Part shown: positions 1 through 7,283 of the stretch, one piece after another
How the letters are laid out: each line of letters opens with the position of its first letter
Numbering within the stretch: position 1 is the stretch's first letter
NCBI RefSeq assembly: GCF_018449695.1
Contig: NZ_JAAVUY010000016.1
Location: forward strand, 102,614 to 166,613
Length of the DNA stretch: 64,000 nt
Reading direction: 5' to 3'
Source: Bradyrhizobium sp. dw_411
GTDB taxonomy: Bacteria; Pseudomonadota; Alphaproteobacteria; Rhizobiales; Xanthobacteraceae
Made by a program: the position numbers and the translations under genes
The notes under the pieces: generated by a model
Database searches by the model: none
Seen by the model: only the letters and a program-made list of their open reading frames with translations
Told to the model about the DNA's origin: nothing

Positions 1-218
1 CAATATTACTTTGTTAGGCACCGGATGCTCAGAAATTACGCCTCGCAAGAAATGACTTGGGTGTCCGTTCTTTTCGTTGCAGTGCACGTATTTATGTATC
101 GTCGCGCGGGTTGCGCGTACGGTTTTCGTTTCTGGCGCAGAGCGTGTTCGGGTCACAGTCGGGGTTGCGATGCAGCCTTGCCGAGCGAAAAAGTCTGGCG
201 TATTTTTCTTGTGTTGAT

Positions 219-287
219 GGGGATGGAGTCCCCCGATAACCGCCGAGAGGCTGATGACTCCTACCGGGCGCAACGCGCCGGTAGGAG
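219..287 (+). promoter_or_regulatory. Fluoride riboswitch (crcB motif) with overlapping hairpin
   Basis: Bases 219-264 match the crcB/fluoride aptamer from memory: GGGGATGGAGTC, then CCCCGATAACCGCC, a short GAGA loop, then GGCTGATGACTCCTAC. GGAGTC (225-230) can pair with GACTCC (256-261). The loop strand GGGG (219-222) can form the pseudoknot with CCCC (231-234). A strong hairpin, CTCCTACCGG (258-267) against CCGGTAGGAG (278-287), reuses the 3' side of the aptamer stem, so aptamer and hairpin exclude each other. That gives a plausible expression platform. No T-run follows the hairpin, so control may be translational. The downstream crcB gene supports the assignment. Confidence 0.88.
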
Positions 288-309
288 CTTGCGCACCGCC
301 GGTCTCGTT

Positions 310-330
310 GCCCCTAACCAACAGAGGGGT
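310..330 (+). promoter_or_regulatory. Hairpin covering the ribosome binding site of the small ORF
   Basis: CCCCT (311-315) can pair with AGGGG (325-329) around a nine-base loop. The second arm is the Shine-Dalgarno sequence AGAGGGG (323-329), which sits six bases before the ATG at 336. The site could therefore be hidden by base pairing and may be the part that the upstream riboswitch controls. The pairing is seen; the regulatory role is inferred. Confidence 0.4.
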
Positions 331-335
331 GGCAA

Positions 336-515
336 ATGGATAAACTTCCAGATTCTTTATCAATCGCGCTTTGGCTGGTCGGATCGCTTTGGATCGTTGG
401 CTTCATCGCTTTTCTTGGCGACGCACCTGGCTCTCTTGTCGCCGCAACTTTCGTGGCGGGTTTAGTTGCCGGGGGTTTTGAGTGGTGGGTTGCAACCCGG
501 CGGGCAGGACAATGA
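336..515 (+). CDS. Small membrane protein between fluoride riboswitch and crcB
   Basis: This 59-residue ORF begins MDKLPDSLSIALWLVG. Its ATG has a strong Shine-Dalgarno sequence (AGAGGGG, six-base spacing). It ends in an ATGA overlap with the crcB start (ATG at 512, TGA at 513-515), the usual sign of translational coupling. Two hydrophobic stretches, about residues 8-27 and 33-53, suggest a two-helix inner-membrane protein. I do not recognise a family. Its position under the fluoride riboswitch suggests a role linked to fluoride export, or simply a leader that couples translation of crcB. It is short enough to be missed by length-filtered gene calling. Confidence 0.7.
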   Translation: MDKLPDSLSIALWLVGSLWIVGFIAFLGDAPGSLVAATFVAGLVAGGFEWWVATRRAGQ

Positions 516-889
516 ACCTGCAATTCATCATCGCGGTCGCGGTTGGCGGTTCGATTGGATCAGTCGCCAGATATTTGGTGGCAATCGGATCGAGTAAAGT
601 CTTCGGATCAGATTTTCCGTGGGGCATTTTTATCATTAACGTCACGGGCTCGTTCCTGATCGGCGCCCTCCTCGGTCTTTTTGCGACAAGGTGGGACGTG
701 CCGCAAGCAGTCCGGATATTTCTCACCGTCGGCATCTGTGGCGGCTACACGACGTTCTCGACGTTCTCATTGGACAGCTATTATTTGATGGAACGTGGAG
801 AACTCGGCGCTGCGCTGCTGTACATGATTGGTTCGGTGCTCCTGTCGATCAGCGCTTTTGGCGGAGGCCTTTATCTCACCCGGCTTTGA
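512..889 (+). CDS. crcB: Fluoride channel CrcB/Fluc
   Basis: The 125-residue protein is a dual-topology inner-membrane fluoride channel that lets F- leave the cell. It has the family's usual length and about four transmembrane helices. Family motifs are present: GGSIGSVARY near residues 10-19, INVTGSFLIG around 41-50, and GGYTTFSTFS around 75-85, which holds the pore phenylalanines and central Na+ site of Fluc. I chose the ATG at 512 because it overlaps the stop of the small upstream ORF as ATGA. An in-frame earlier codon at 482 would add residues unlike the family. Expression is probably controlled by the fluoride riboswitch at 219-287. Confidence 0.95.
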   Translation: MNLQFIIAVAVGGSIGSVARYLVAIGSSKVFGSDFPWGIFIINVTGSFLIGALLGLFATRWDVPQAVRIFLTVGICGGYTTFSTFSLDSYYLMERGELGAALLYMIGSVLLSISAFGGGLYLTRL

Positions 890-915
890 TTGATCGAATC
901 TAATTTCGGGTTTGG

Positions 916-933
916 CGGACATGAAGATGTCCG
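916..933. terminator. Hairpin downstream of crcB
   Basis: CGGACAT and ATGTCCG form a seven-base-pair stem with a GAAG loop. No T-tract follows, so intrinsic termination is uncertain. The rest of 890-1087 shows no gene. Confidence 0.25.
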
Positions 934-1087
934 ACTTGAGTCCAATATGCGTACCGAAGCAGACGTTTCCGATCGCCCACAAATTTATGGATTGACACTG
1001 CAAAAACGGCGCGCACGCGTGATTTGCCCGTCGCGTTAATCAGTCGCAACTGCCGTTGTTGATCGCGACCCCAAATCAAAGGCAAAA

Positions 1088-1435
1088 TCACCGCGTCTCG
1101 TCCCTCATGAGGGGCGTTTCGCGATCGTCACGGACGCGGGATGGGATGCGGTGGACGTTAGCAGCGCCTTTGACGAAAGCGCTGATAACGGACGGCGAGG
1201 TCGTGTGGTCCTGACGCCTCGACGCTGGCGTCAAGTTTCGCGCAGAAGACTGCGCGAGGCGACGGTGACAAAAGAGCCCGATCACCGGGGAGAGCGCGAA
1301 GGAAACCGTTAAAACCATTGCGTGCGGGAATGCCGGGTGATCCCGGTGTACCTGTGGCTTCTACCCCTGTGCTTTTTTGTTGCACAGGGGGCTGCGGGTG
1401 CAGCGGGCACCCGGCATTCCCCACGCCCTCTGATT
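1088..1435. repeat. Dispersed intergenic repeat (Bradyrhizobium-type)
   Basis: This stretch resembles, from memory, a dispersed non-coding element common in Bradyrhizobium genomes, including the segment GCGGGAATGCCGGGTGATCC and a matching GGCACCCGGCATTCCC further on. Its spurious translations are often annotated as short hypothetical proteins. The inner segments CCGGGTGATCCCGG and CCCTGTGC...GCACAGGG are palindromic. I see no real gene here. Boundaries are approximate. Confidence 0.6.
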
Positions 1436-1514
1436 TCAGGGCGGAAGATTTCAGGCATGACTCGGGCGTGATGGGCCGCGGGAATGCGGAGGTATGTGTT
1501 GCGGGTAGGACGCG

Positions 1515-1595
1515 GTCATTGCGAGCGAAGCGAAGCAATCCACACTTCCTTGGCTGCTGGATGGATTGCTGCGTCGCTTCGCGCCTCGCAATGAC
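1515..1595. repeat. Palindromic repeat, GTCATTGCGAGCGAAGCGAA type
   Basis: The element starts GTCATTGCGAGCGAAGCGAA and ends with the near-complementary TCGCTTCGCGCCTCGCAATGAC. It can fold into one long stem around a central unpaired part. It is a REP-like element frequent between genes in Bradyrhizobium and Rhodopseudomonas. Confidence 0.75.
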
Positions 1596-1615
1596 GATCA
1601 TGAAATACGAAGTCT

Positions 1616-1694
1616 GTAGGATGGGTAGAGCGCAGCGAAACCCATCACATAGTGAACAAGCCGATGGGTTTCGCAAGCGCTCAACCCATCCTAC
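1616..1694. repeat. Palindromic repeat, GTAGGATGGGT type, overlapping the aldolase 3' end
   Basis: The element begins GTAGGATGGGTAGAGCGCAG and closes with CAAGCGCTCAACCCATCCTAC, so its arms pair. Its right arm reaches into the end of the minus-strand aldolase gene and supplies that gene's stop codon and last residues. Confidence 0.75.
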
Positions 1695-2349
1695 AAGATC
1701 GCTCCTCCGCGTGACCATATCCCGCCATCCGGCCCATCACATTCTCGATCTCGTCGCGAGGCAACAGCGGCGGCGTGCCGATCTGGAGGCAGCCGTGATA
1801 TTGCCGCGCCAGGGTTTCGACTTCGACCGCGAGCCACATCGCTCTGTCGAGCGAGGCGCCGACCGCGATCATGCCGTGATGCGCCAGCAGGCAGGCCGAT
1901 CGGTCTTCCAGCGCAGCGACGGCGTGTTGCGACAGTTCTTCGGTGCCGAACGTCGCATAGGGCGCGCAGCGGATGGTGTCGCCGCCGGCGCAGGCGATCA
2001 TGTAATGCACGGCCGGTATCGCCATGCCCATGATCGCCAGAATGGTGGAATAAGGAGGATGGGCGTGGACCACCGCGTTCACTTCAGGCCGCGCTTTGAT
2101 TATATCGCGGTGAAAGCGCCATTCGCTGGAGGGGCGCTGGTTAGTCTCGACCGTGCTGTCGAGCTTCATGAACACGATCTGCTCGGGCTGCATGGTTTCG
2201 TAGGGCGTGCCGGTCGGTGTGATCAGCAGGCCGTCCTCGTGGCGCAGGCTGATATTTCCCGAGGTGCCCTGGTTGATGCCGAGGCTGTTCATGCGCAGGC
2301 AGGCGTCGATGATGGATTGGCGCTTCACCCGGTCGTTCATGGCTGGCAT
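1681..2349 (-). CDS. Class II aldolase (Ald2-like, methylthioribulose-1-phosphate aldolase candidate)
   Basis: The 222-residue protein belongs to the class II aldolase/adducin family (L-fuculose-1-phosphate aldolase fold). Visible motifs are GTSGNIS near residue 30, the SSEWRFH segment with the probable catalytic Glu, metal-binding HAHPPY near 91-96, and a third metal His in HHG near 155. It diverges from mtnP-mtnA. In Rhodospirillum rubrum the same trio is the 'DHAP shunt', where Ald2 cleaves 5-methylthioribulose-1-phosphate to DHAP and 2-(methylthio)acetaldehyde. The alternative is MtnB dehydratase, also class II aldolase fold, but no other methionine-salvage genes are here. The ATG at 2349 follows AAGGAAAG. 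The final residues CRMG and stop come from the repeat at 1616-1694. Confidence 0.85.
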   Translation of the reverse strand: MPAMNDRVKRQSIIDACLRMNSLGINQGTSGNISLRHEDGLLITPTGTPYETMQPEQIVFMKLDSTVETNQRPSSEWRFHRDIIKARPEVNAVVHAHPPYSTILAIMGMAIPAVHYMIACAGGDTIRCAPYATFGTEELSQHAVAALEDRSACLLAHHGMIAVGASLDRAMWLAVEVETLARQYHGCLQIGTPPLLPRDEIENVMGRMAGYGHAEERSCRMG

Positions 2350-2444
2350 CAACTTTCCTTGCAGAGAACAATGGTTGATTATTGCCCCGCAATATAGTCG
2401 AACATTCGCAGGCTTGCGAACCTGAAACAGAGTTGGAATACCTC

Positions 2445-3320
2445 ATGACAAAGGCCGTACTCGGCATTATCGGCGGCTCCGGCATCTACGATCTGCCGGG
2501 CCTGGAAGATGCCCGCGACGAGGTGATATCAAGCCCTTGGGGCGAGCCGTCGGCGGCGCTGCGCCGGGGCAGCATCGCGGGCCTGCCGATCGTGTTTTTG
2601 TCGCGGCACGACAAGGGTCACCGGCTGTCGCCATCCGACATCAACTACCGCGCCAATATCGATGTGCTCAAGCGCGCTGGTGTCACCGACCTGATTTCGC
2701 TGTCGGCCTGTGGTTCCTTCAAGGAGGAATTGCCGCCCGGCACCTTTGTCATGATCGATCAATTTGTCGATCGGACGCATAAACGCGAGAGTTCGTTCTT
2801 CGGCCGGGGCTGTGTCGCGCATGTGTCGATGGCGCATCCGGTGTCGCCACGATTGTCGCAGCATCTGGCCGCCGCGGCCGAAGCCGAGGGCATCGCATTC
2901 GCGCGCGGCGGGACTTATGTCTGCATGGAGGGGCCGCAATTCTCGAGTCTGGCCGAGAGCCTGACGTACAAAGGCCTTGGCTATTCGGTGATCGGCATGA
3001 CCAACATGCCCGAAGCCAAACTCGCCCGCGAGGCCGAGATTTGTTACGCCAGCGTCGCGATGGTCACCGATTTCGACTGCTGGCATCCGGATCATGACGC
3101 GGTCACGGTGCAGGACATCATTCGCGTGCTGAACTCGAACGCCGAAAAGGCGAGGGGCCTGGTCGCGCGTCTGGCGAGGGACTTTCCGCGTGAGCACGAG
3201 CCGTGCCCTGTTGGTTCCGACCGCGCGCTGGACACGGCCCTGATCACAGCGCCGGAAGCGCGCGATCCGGAACTGCTGAAAAAGCTCGATGCGGTAGCCG
3301 GACGGGTGTTGCGCGCATGA
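2445..3320 (+). CDS. mtnP: 5'-methylthioadenosine phosphorylase
   Basis: This 291-residue cytosolic enzyme splits 5'-methylthioadenosine with phosphate into adenine and 5-methylthioribose-1-phosphate. The N-terminus has GIIGGSGIYDLPG. Next come SRHDKGHRLSPS with INYRANI (phosphate and substrate binding), DQFVDRT, and GMTNMPEAKLAREAEICYAS followed by TDFDCWH. These are typical of the MTAP branch rather than plain purine phosphorylase. I chose MTKAVLGIIGG at 2445, because the longer reading frame adds an unrelated 21-residue extension. The stop overlaps the start of mtnA, so the two are translationally coupled. Confidence 0.95.
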   Translation: MTKAVLGIIGGSGIYDLPGLEDARDEVISSPWGEPSAALRRGSIAGLPIVFLSRHDKGHRLSPSDINYRANIDVLKRAGVTDLISLSACGSFKEELPPGTFVMIDQFVDRTHKRESSFFGRGCVAHVSMAHPVSPRLSQHLAAAAEAEGIAFARGGTYVCMEGPQFSSLAESLTYKGLGYSVIGMTNMPEAKLAREAEICYASVAMVTDFDCWHPDHDAVTVQDIIRVLNSNAEKARGLVARLARDFPREHEPCPVGSDRALDTALITAPEARDPELLKKLDAVAGRVLRA

Positions 3321-4420
3321 AGGTCGATGGACGCCATATCCGCAGCATCTGGGTCGAGCCTGATGGCGTTTCGGTTCGCGCGATCGATCAGCGGCGGTTG
3401 CCGCATGAATTCGTGGTCGCCGATATCGCCGACTGCGACGCGGCGGCGGAAGCGATCCGCTCGATGCTGGTGCGCGGTGCGCCCCTGATCGGCGCCACGG
3501 CTGCATATGGTGTGGCGCTGGCGATGCGCGCCGATAGCTCGGATGCGGCGCTGGCGCGGGCCTATGACAGGCTGATCGTCACACGCCCCACCGCAATCAA
3601 TTTGAAATGGGCTCTGGAGGAGATGCGCAAGGCGCTCTCGCCGCTGCCGCCTTCGGCGCGCGCGGCCGCAGCCTTTGCGCGCGCCGGCGAAATCGCCGAG
3701 CAGGATATCGAGATCAACAAGAGTATCGGTGCGCATGGCCTCGCGGTGATTGAAAAGATCCGCGCGAAGAAGGCCAACAACCGGATCAACGTGCTGACCC
3801 ATTGCAATGCCGGCTGGCTCGCGACGGTCGATTGGGGGACGGCGACCGCGCCGATCTACATGGCGCACGATCGCGGCTGGGATGTGCACGTCTGGGTCGA
3901 CGAAACCAGGCCCCGTAATCAGGGCGCCTCGCTGACGGCCTGGGAGCTTTCGCATCACGGTGTGCCGCACACCGTGATCCCGGACAACACCGGCGGCCAT
4001 CTGATGCAGCACGGCATGGTCGATCTGGTGATCGTCGGCACTGACCGGGTCGCCGCCAATGGCGACGTCTGCAACAAGATCGGCACGTACTTGAAGGCAC
4101 TCGCCGCGCACGACAATGAAGTGCCGTTCTATGTCGCGCTGCCGTCGCCGACGATCGATTTTTCGGTTTCTGACGGAAAGAAAATTCCGATCGAACAGCG
4201 CGACGCCGACGAAGTCACGATGATGCGGGGACGCACGGCGGACGGCCGGATCGAAACGGTGCGCGTGGTCGCGGAAGGATCACCAGTCGCCAATTACGCG
4301 TTCGACGTCACGCCGGCGCGACTCGTGACGGGATTGATCACCGAACGCGGGGTACTCGCTGCGGATCGCGCCGCGCTGGCCGGAGCGTTCCCCGAGCGGA
4401 ACCAAAAACAGGTTCCCTGA
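3317..4420 (+). CDS. mtnA: 5-methylthioribose-1-phosphate isomerase
   Basis: The 367-residue enzyme converts 5-methylthioribose-1-phosphate to 5-methylthioribulose-1-phosphate, the substrate for the neighbouring aldolase. Family motifs are clear: RSMLVRGAPLIGATAAYG near 53-70, THCNAGWLAT with the catalytic Cys near 160, and GTDRVAANGDVCNKIGT with the catalytic Asp near 240. It is related to eIF2B subunits. The ATG at 3317 overlaps the mtnP stop as ATGA, which decides the start over an upstream in-frame extension. No terminator is obvious in the 230 bases after it. Confidence 0.95.
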   Translation: MKVDGRHIRSIWVEPDGVSVRAIDQRRLPHEFVVADIADCDAAAEAIRSMLVRGAPLIGATAAYGVALAMRADSSDAALARAYDRLIVTRPTAINLKWALEEMRKALSPLPPSARAAAAFARAGEIAEQDIEINKSIGAHGLAVIEKIRAKKANNRINVLTHCNAGWLATVDWGTATAPIYMAHDRGWDVHVWVDETRPRNQGASLTAWELSHHGVPHTVIPDNTGGHLMQHGMVDLVIVGTDRVAANGDVCNKIGTYLKALAAHDNEVPFYVALPSPTIDFSVSDGKKIPIEQRDADEVTMMRGRTADGRIETVRVVAEGSPVANYAFDVTPARLVTGLITERGVLAADRAALAGAFPERNQKQVP

Positions 4421-4653
4421 TAATTTCGAGTTGGATCAACTGCTTGTCGCCGGAGTGATATTTTGACCATAGCGCCGAAAGCGGCTGAATTTACCCAGGT
4501 TGTGGCGCGATATCACCTCGCGAGTGCGCTGTTTGGGCAACAGCCGTCGAGATTCGTTGAATTCCGAATACCGGAACCGTCGGAGAGTCTCGATTGAGCT
4601 AGGATTGGTTGAGGAATCCGGTATTTTCCCGTCGATTGTTGAGGGACAAATTC

Positions 4654-5475
4654 ATGTTCAAAAAATTCACTGCTGCGCTGGCGGTTGCTGCCGGTGTATT
4701 TGCCGGCACCGGCCTGGCATCCGCGGCGGATCTGGGGGCGGTGCCCTACAACAAGACGCCGGCCTATATCACCCCTGTCTACGATTGGTCGGGAGCCTAT
4801 GCCGGCGTGAACGTCGGATACGGGTGGGGTCGATCTTCGGATACCTCCACACTTGGTACGCCCCCTGTGTTTACCGATAGCGTCAACGCCAGGATGAACG
4901 GCGTCAGTGGTGGCGCTCAGATCGGCTATAATTTGCAGATGCAAAACTGGCTTGTGGGTCTGGAGGGAGACATTCAGGCCACCGGTCAGAGCAACAGCCA
5001 TTCCTACACCTGCGCGGCCGGTGTTTGCACAACGACGCTGCTCGGCGGTATTTTTCCGATCCCTGGTCCGGCGGTTTCGGCGACTGAAACGCAGCGCATC
5101 GATTTTTTTGGAACGGTGCGGGGGCGTGTCGGTCTCGTGGTCGTACCAACAGTTTTGCTGTATGCGACCGGTGGTCTTGCTTACGGACAGGTTGATGCCG
5201 ACAGCACACTTTCCGGCGCGACCAGATCGCAAAACTACAAACTGGGATGGACCGCGGGCGGCGGCATCGAGGGTGCGATCGGCGGCGGCTGGACGGCCCG
5301 GCTCGAATATCTGTATCTCGACCTTGGCAAGGTTTCCGGCACGTTTACATCGAACCTGGCCGACCCCACCGGCACCACGGCGCTGGTCGGCGGCTTCAGT
5401 TCACGCATCACGGACAATATCTTGAGAGTCGGCGTGAACTACAGATTTGGCGACCCGGTGATAGCCAAGTACTGA
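4654..5475 (+). CDS. Outer-membrane beta-barrel protein (Omp25/Omp31-like)
   Basis: The 273-residue protein begins with a signal peptide (MFKKFTAALAVAAGVFAGTG, cleavage likely after ASAA). The mature part opens DLG...YDWSGAYAGVNVGYGWG, typical of the small rhizobial Omp25/Omp31 porin-like family. Alternating aromatic and hydrophobic strands follow, and it ends NILRVGVNYRFGDPVIAKY, the last strand. A GAGGGA ribosome site precedes the ATG at 4654. The gene stands alone and is followed by a rho-independent terminator. Its role is probably structural or a small diffusion pore; substrate is unknown. Confidence 0.85.
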   Translation: MFKKFTAALAVAAGVFAGTGLASAADLGAVPYNKTPAYITPVYDWSGAYAGVNVGYGWGRSSDTSTLGTPPVFTDSVNARMNGVSGGAQIGYNLQMQNWLVGLEGDIQATGQSNSHSYTCAAGVCTTTLLGGIFPIPGPAVSATETQRIDFFGTVRGRVGLVVVPTVLLYATGGLAYGQVDADSTLSGATRSQNYKLGWTAGGGIEGAIGGGWTARLEYLYLDLGKVSGTFTSNLADPTGTTALVGGFSSRITDNILRVGVNYRFGDPVIAKY

Positions 5476-5524
5476 ACTGCAAGTACTGGGCTGTCAGGTT
5501 TAAAAAAACAGGTTTCAAAAACGG

Positions 5525-5552
5525 AAGCCCGGCTTGGTGCCGGGCTTTTGTT
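5525..5552 (+). terminator. Rho-independent terminator after the beta-barrel gene
   Basis: AAGCCCGGC (5525-5533) pairs with GCCGGGCTT (5539-5547) around a five-base loop, followed by a short T-rich stretch TTGTTT. It would end the beta-barrel transcript and may also serve the convergent CoA-transferase gene. Confidence 0.7.
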
Positions 5553-5595
5553 TGGCTGCTGTTGATGTGGCTTTCGGAAGTGGGCGCGAGTTGCC

Positions 5596-6789
5596 TCACA
5601 CCACCTTGGCTTCGCGCAAGCCGTCAATCTCACTGGTGCTGAAGCCGAACTCGGCCAGCACTTCGTTGGTCTGCTCGCCGAATTCCGGCGGCGCCGCCAC
5701 CATCTTGCTCGGGGTTCGCGACAGCGTGAACGGCTGGCCGACGAGGCGGATGTGACGGTTCTCGGCATTGGGCACGTCCTGCGCGATGCCCAGATGCTTG
5801 ACCTGGTCGTCCTCGAACATCTGGTCGATCGAATAGATCGGCCCGCAGGGCACGCCGGCGGCGTTGAGCTCCGTGACCCAGGTCTCGGTGCTCTTCTTGG
5901 CGGTCAGGACATTGATTTCCTTGTTGATGGCGTCGCGGTTCTTCGAGCGCGCCGCCGAGGTGGCATAATCGGGATTGGTGATCATCTCGGGCGCGCCGAG
6001 CGCCTGCGCGCAGCGTTCCCAGATCCGCCCGCCGGTGGTGGCGATATTGATATAACCGTCCGAGGTCTTGAACACGCCGGTCGGAATACTGGTCGGATGG
6101 TTGTTGCCGGCCTGCTTGGCGACGTCCTTTTCCATCAGCCAGCGCGCGGCCTGGAAATCCAGCATGAAGATCTGCGCCTGCAACAGCGAGGTCTGCACCC
6201 ACTGGCCTTCGCCGGAGACGTCGCGCTCCAGCAGCGCCGTGAGGATGCCCATCGCGCAGAACAGGCCGGCGGTGAGATCCGCCACGGGGATGCCGACGCG
6301 CATCGGCCCTTCGCCCGGTGCGCCGGTGATCGACATCAGCCCGCCCATGCCCTGGGCGATCTGATCGAAGCCCGGACGCTTGTGATAGGGGCCGTCCTGG
6401 CCGAAGCCGGAGATGCTGCCATAGACGATGCGCGGATTGACCTTGCGCACGCTCTCATAATCGATGCCGAGCTTGTCTTTGACGTCGGGCCGGAAATTCT
6501 CGACAATCACGTCGGCCTTGGCGGCGAGACGCATGAACACTTCGAGCCCCCTCGGATCCTTCAGGCTGAGCGCCATCGCGCGCTTGTTGCGGTGCAAATT
6601 CTGGAAGTCGGCGCCACGGCGGGGACCGCCGAGCTGTTCACCGCCGGCTTCCCCCAACAGGGCATCGATCTTGATGACATTGGCGCCCCAGTCCGCCAAC
6701 TGCCGCACGCAGGTCGGGCCCGCCCGGACGCGGGTGAGATCGAGCACGGTAAAGCGGGACAGGGCCTGTGAGGCGCGCGGAAAGGACAT
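5596..6789 (-). CDS. CaiB/BaiF family CoA transferase (family III)
   Basis: The 397-residue cytosolic enzyme moves CoA between carboxylic acids. It shows the family's LDLTRVRAGPTCVRQLADWGA opening, VIVENFRPDVKDKLGI, the glycine-rich GFDQIAQGMGGLMSITG (about residues 130-146), VADLTAGLFCAMGILTALLER with the Asp expected to carry the acyl intermediate, and the C-terminal GPIYSIDQMFEDDQV. Length fits formyl-CoA/succinyl-CoA transferases. No partner dehydrogenase, ligase or decarboxylase is adjacent, so the acid used cannot be read from context. Confidence 0.9.
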   Translation of the reverse strand: MSFPRASQALSRFTVLDLTRVRAGPTCVRQLADWGANVIKIDALLGEAGGEQLGGPRRGADFQNLHRNKRAMALSLKDPRGLEVFMRLAAKADVIVENFRPDVKDKLGIDYESVRKVNPRIVYGSISGFGQDGPYHKRPGFDQIAQGMGGLMSITGAPGEGPMRVGIPVADLTAGLFCAMGILTALLERDVSGEGQWVQTSLLQAQIFMLDFQAARWLMEKDVAKQAGNNHPTSIPTGVFKTSDGYINIATTGGRIWERCAQALGAPEMITNPDYATSAARSKNRDAINKEINVLTAKKSTETWVTELNAAGVPCGPIYSIDQMFEDDQVKHLGIAQDVPNAENRHIRLVGQPFTLSRTPSKMVAAPPEFGEQTNEVLAEFGFSTSEIDGLREAKVV

Positions 6790-7283
6790 TCAGAAAACTC
6801 CGGTAGAGATCAGGCGGGGCGATCATGGTGCGGGCGCACCATCGCCGAAACCGCGCCTCTTGTCATGCGGCAGCGCATCGGATTCTGACCCTGCAAGCCA
6901 GCTATCCGTTTTCGCGAATTCGGGCGCCCAAGGCGCTGGAGCAGGGGCGGAGAGGGGAATGGAGCGGGTTCCAAAGCAGCGGCCCAAGCTCGATCCCGAG
7001 TAACACGCAACGCGAACTAACCAACGCGCTCATAGCGTCTCTTGCGTTGGCGATCTTCACTCGATAGCAACATGGATTCAAACCAGATGTTTGTTTCCCA
7101 TATCTATAGGGCAACGAAAGGCAATGACCGCCGGTGCATCAGAGCAAGGGGCATTTCCGCTCCGTTGACAGCCGGGCGAGCGAATGTTTCCTTGAAACCG
7201 GCGAAAAACCGCCCGGCTCCGGACAGTAGTGGATAAACCTGTCGGCGCAGCACCATGACTTCCATAGCGTTGGGAACGTTCCG
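6790..7283. other. Intergenic stretch with no recognised gene
   Basis: These 494 bases lie between the divergent CoA-transferase and TylF-like genes. They hold a CCAACGC/GCGTTGG inverted repeat (7021-7027 and 7044-7050, 16-base loop). I found no convincing promoter, ORF or RNA. The change to surface-polysaccharide genes begins here. Confidence 0.5.

Noticed and set aside
25..465. 146-residue frame at the left edge
   Set aside because: It reads through the fluoride riboswitch and through the small ORF in another frame, with no ribosome site or family resemblance.
1318..2397. 359-residue open frame on the plus strand
   Set aside because: It lies antisense to the aldolase and runs through two intergenic repeats. 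The aldolase frame has clear family motifs, while this frame has none.
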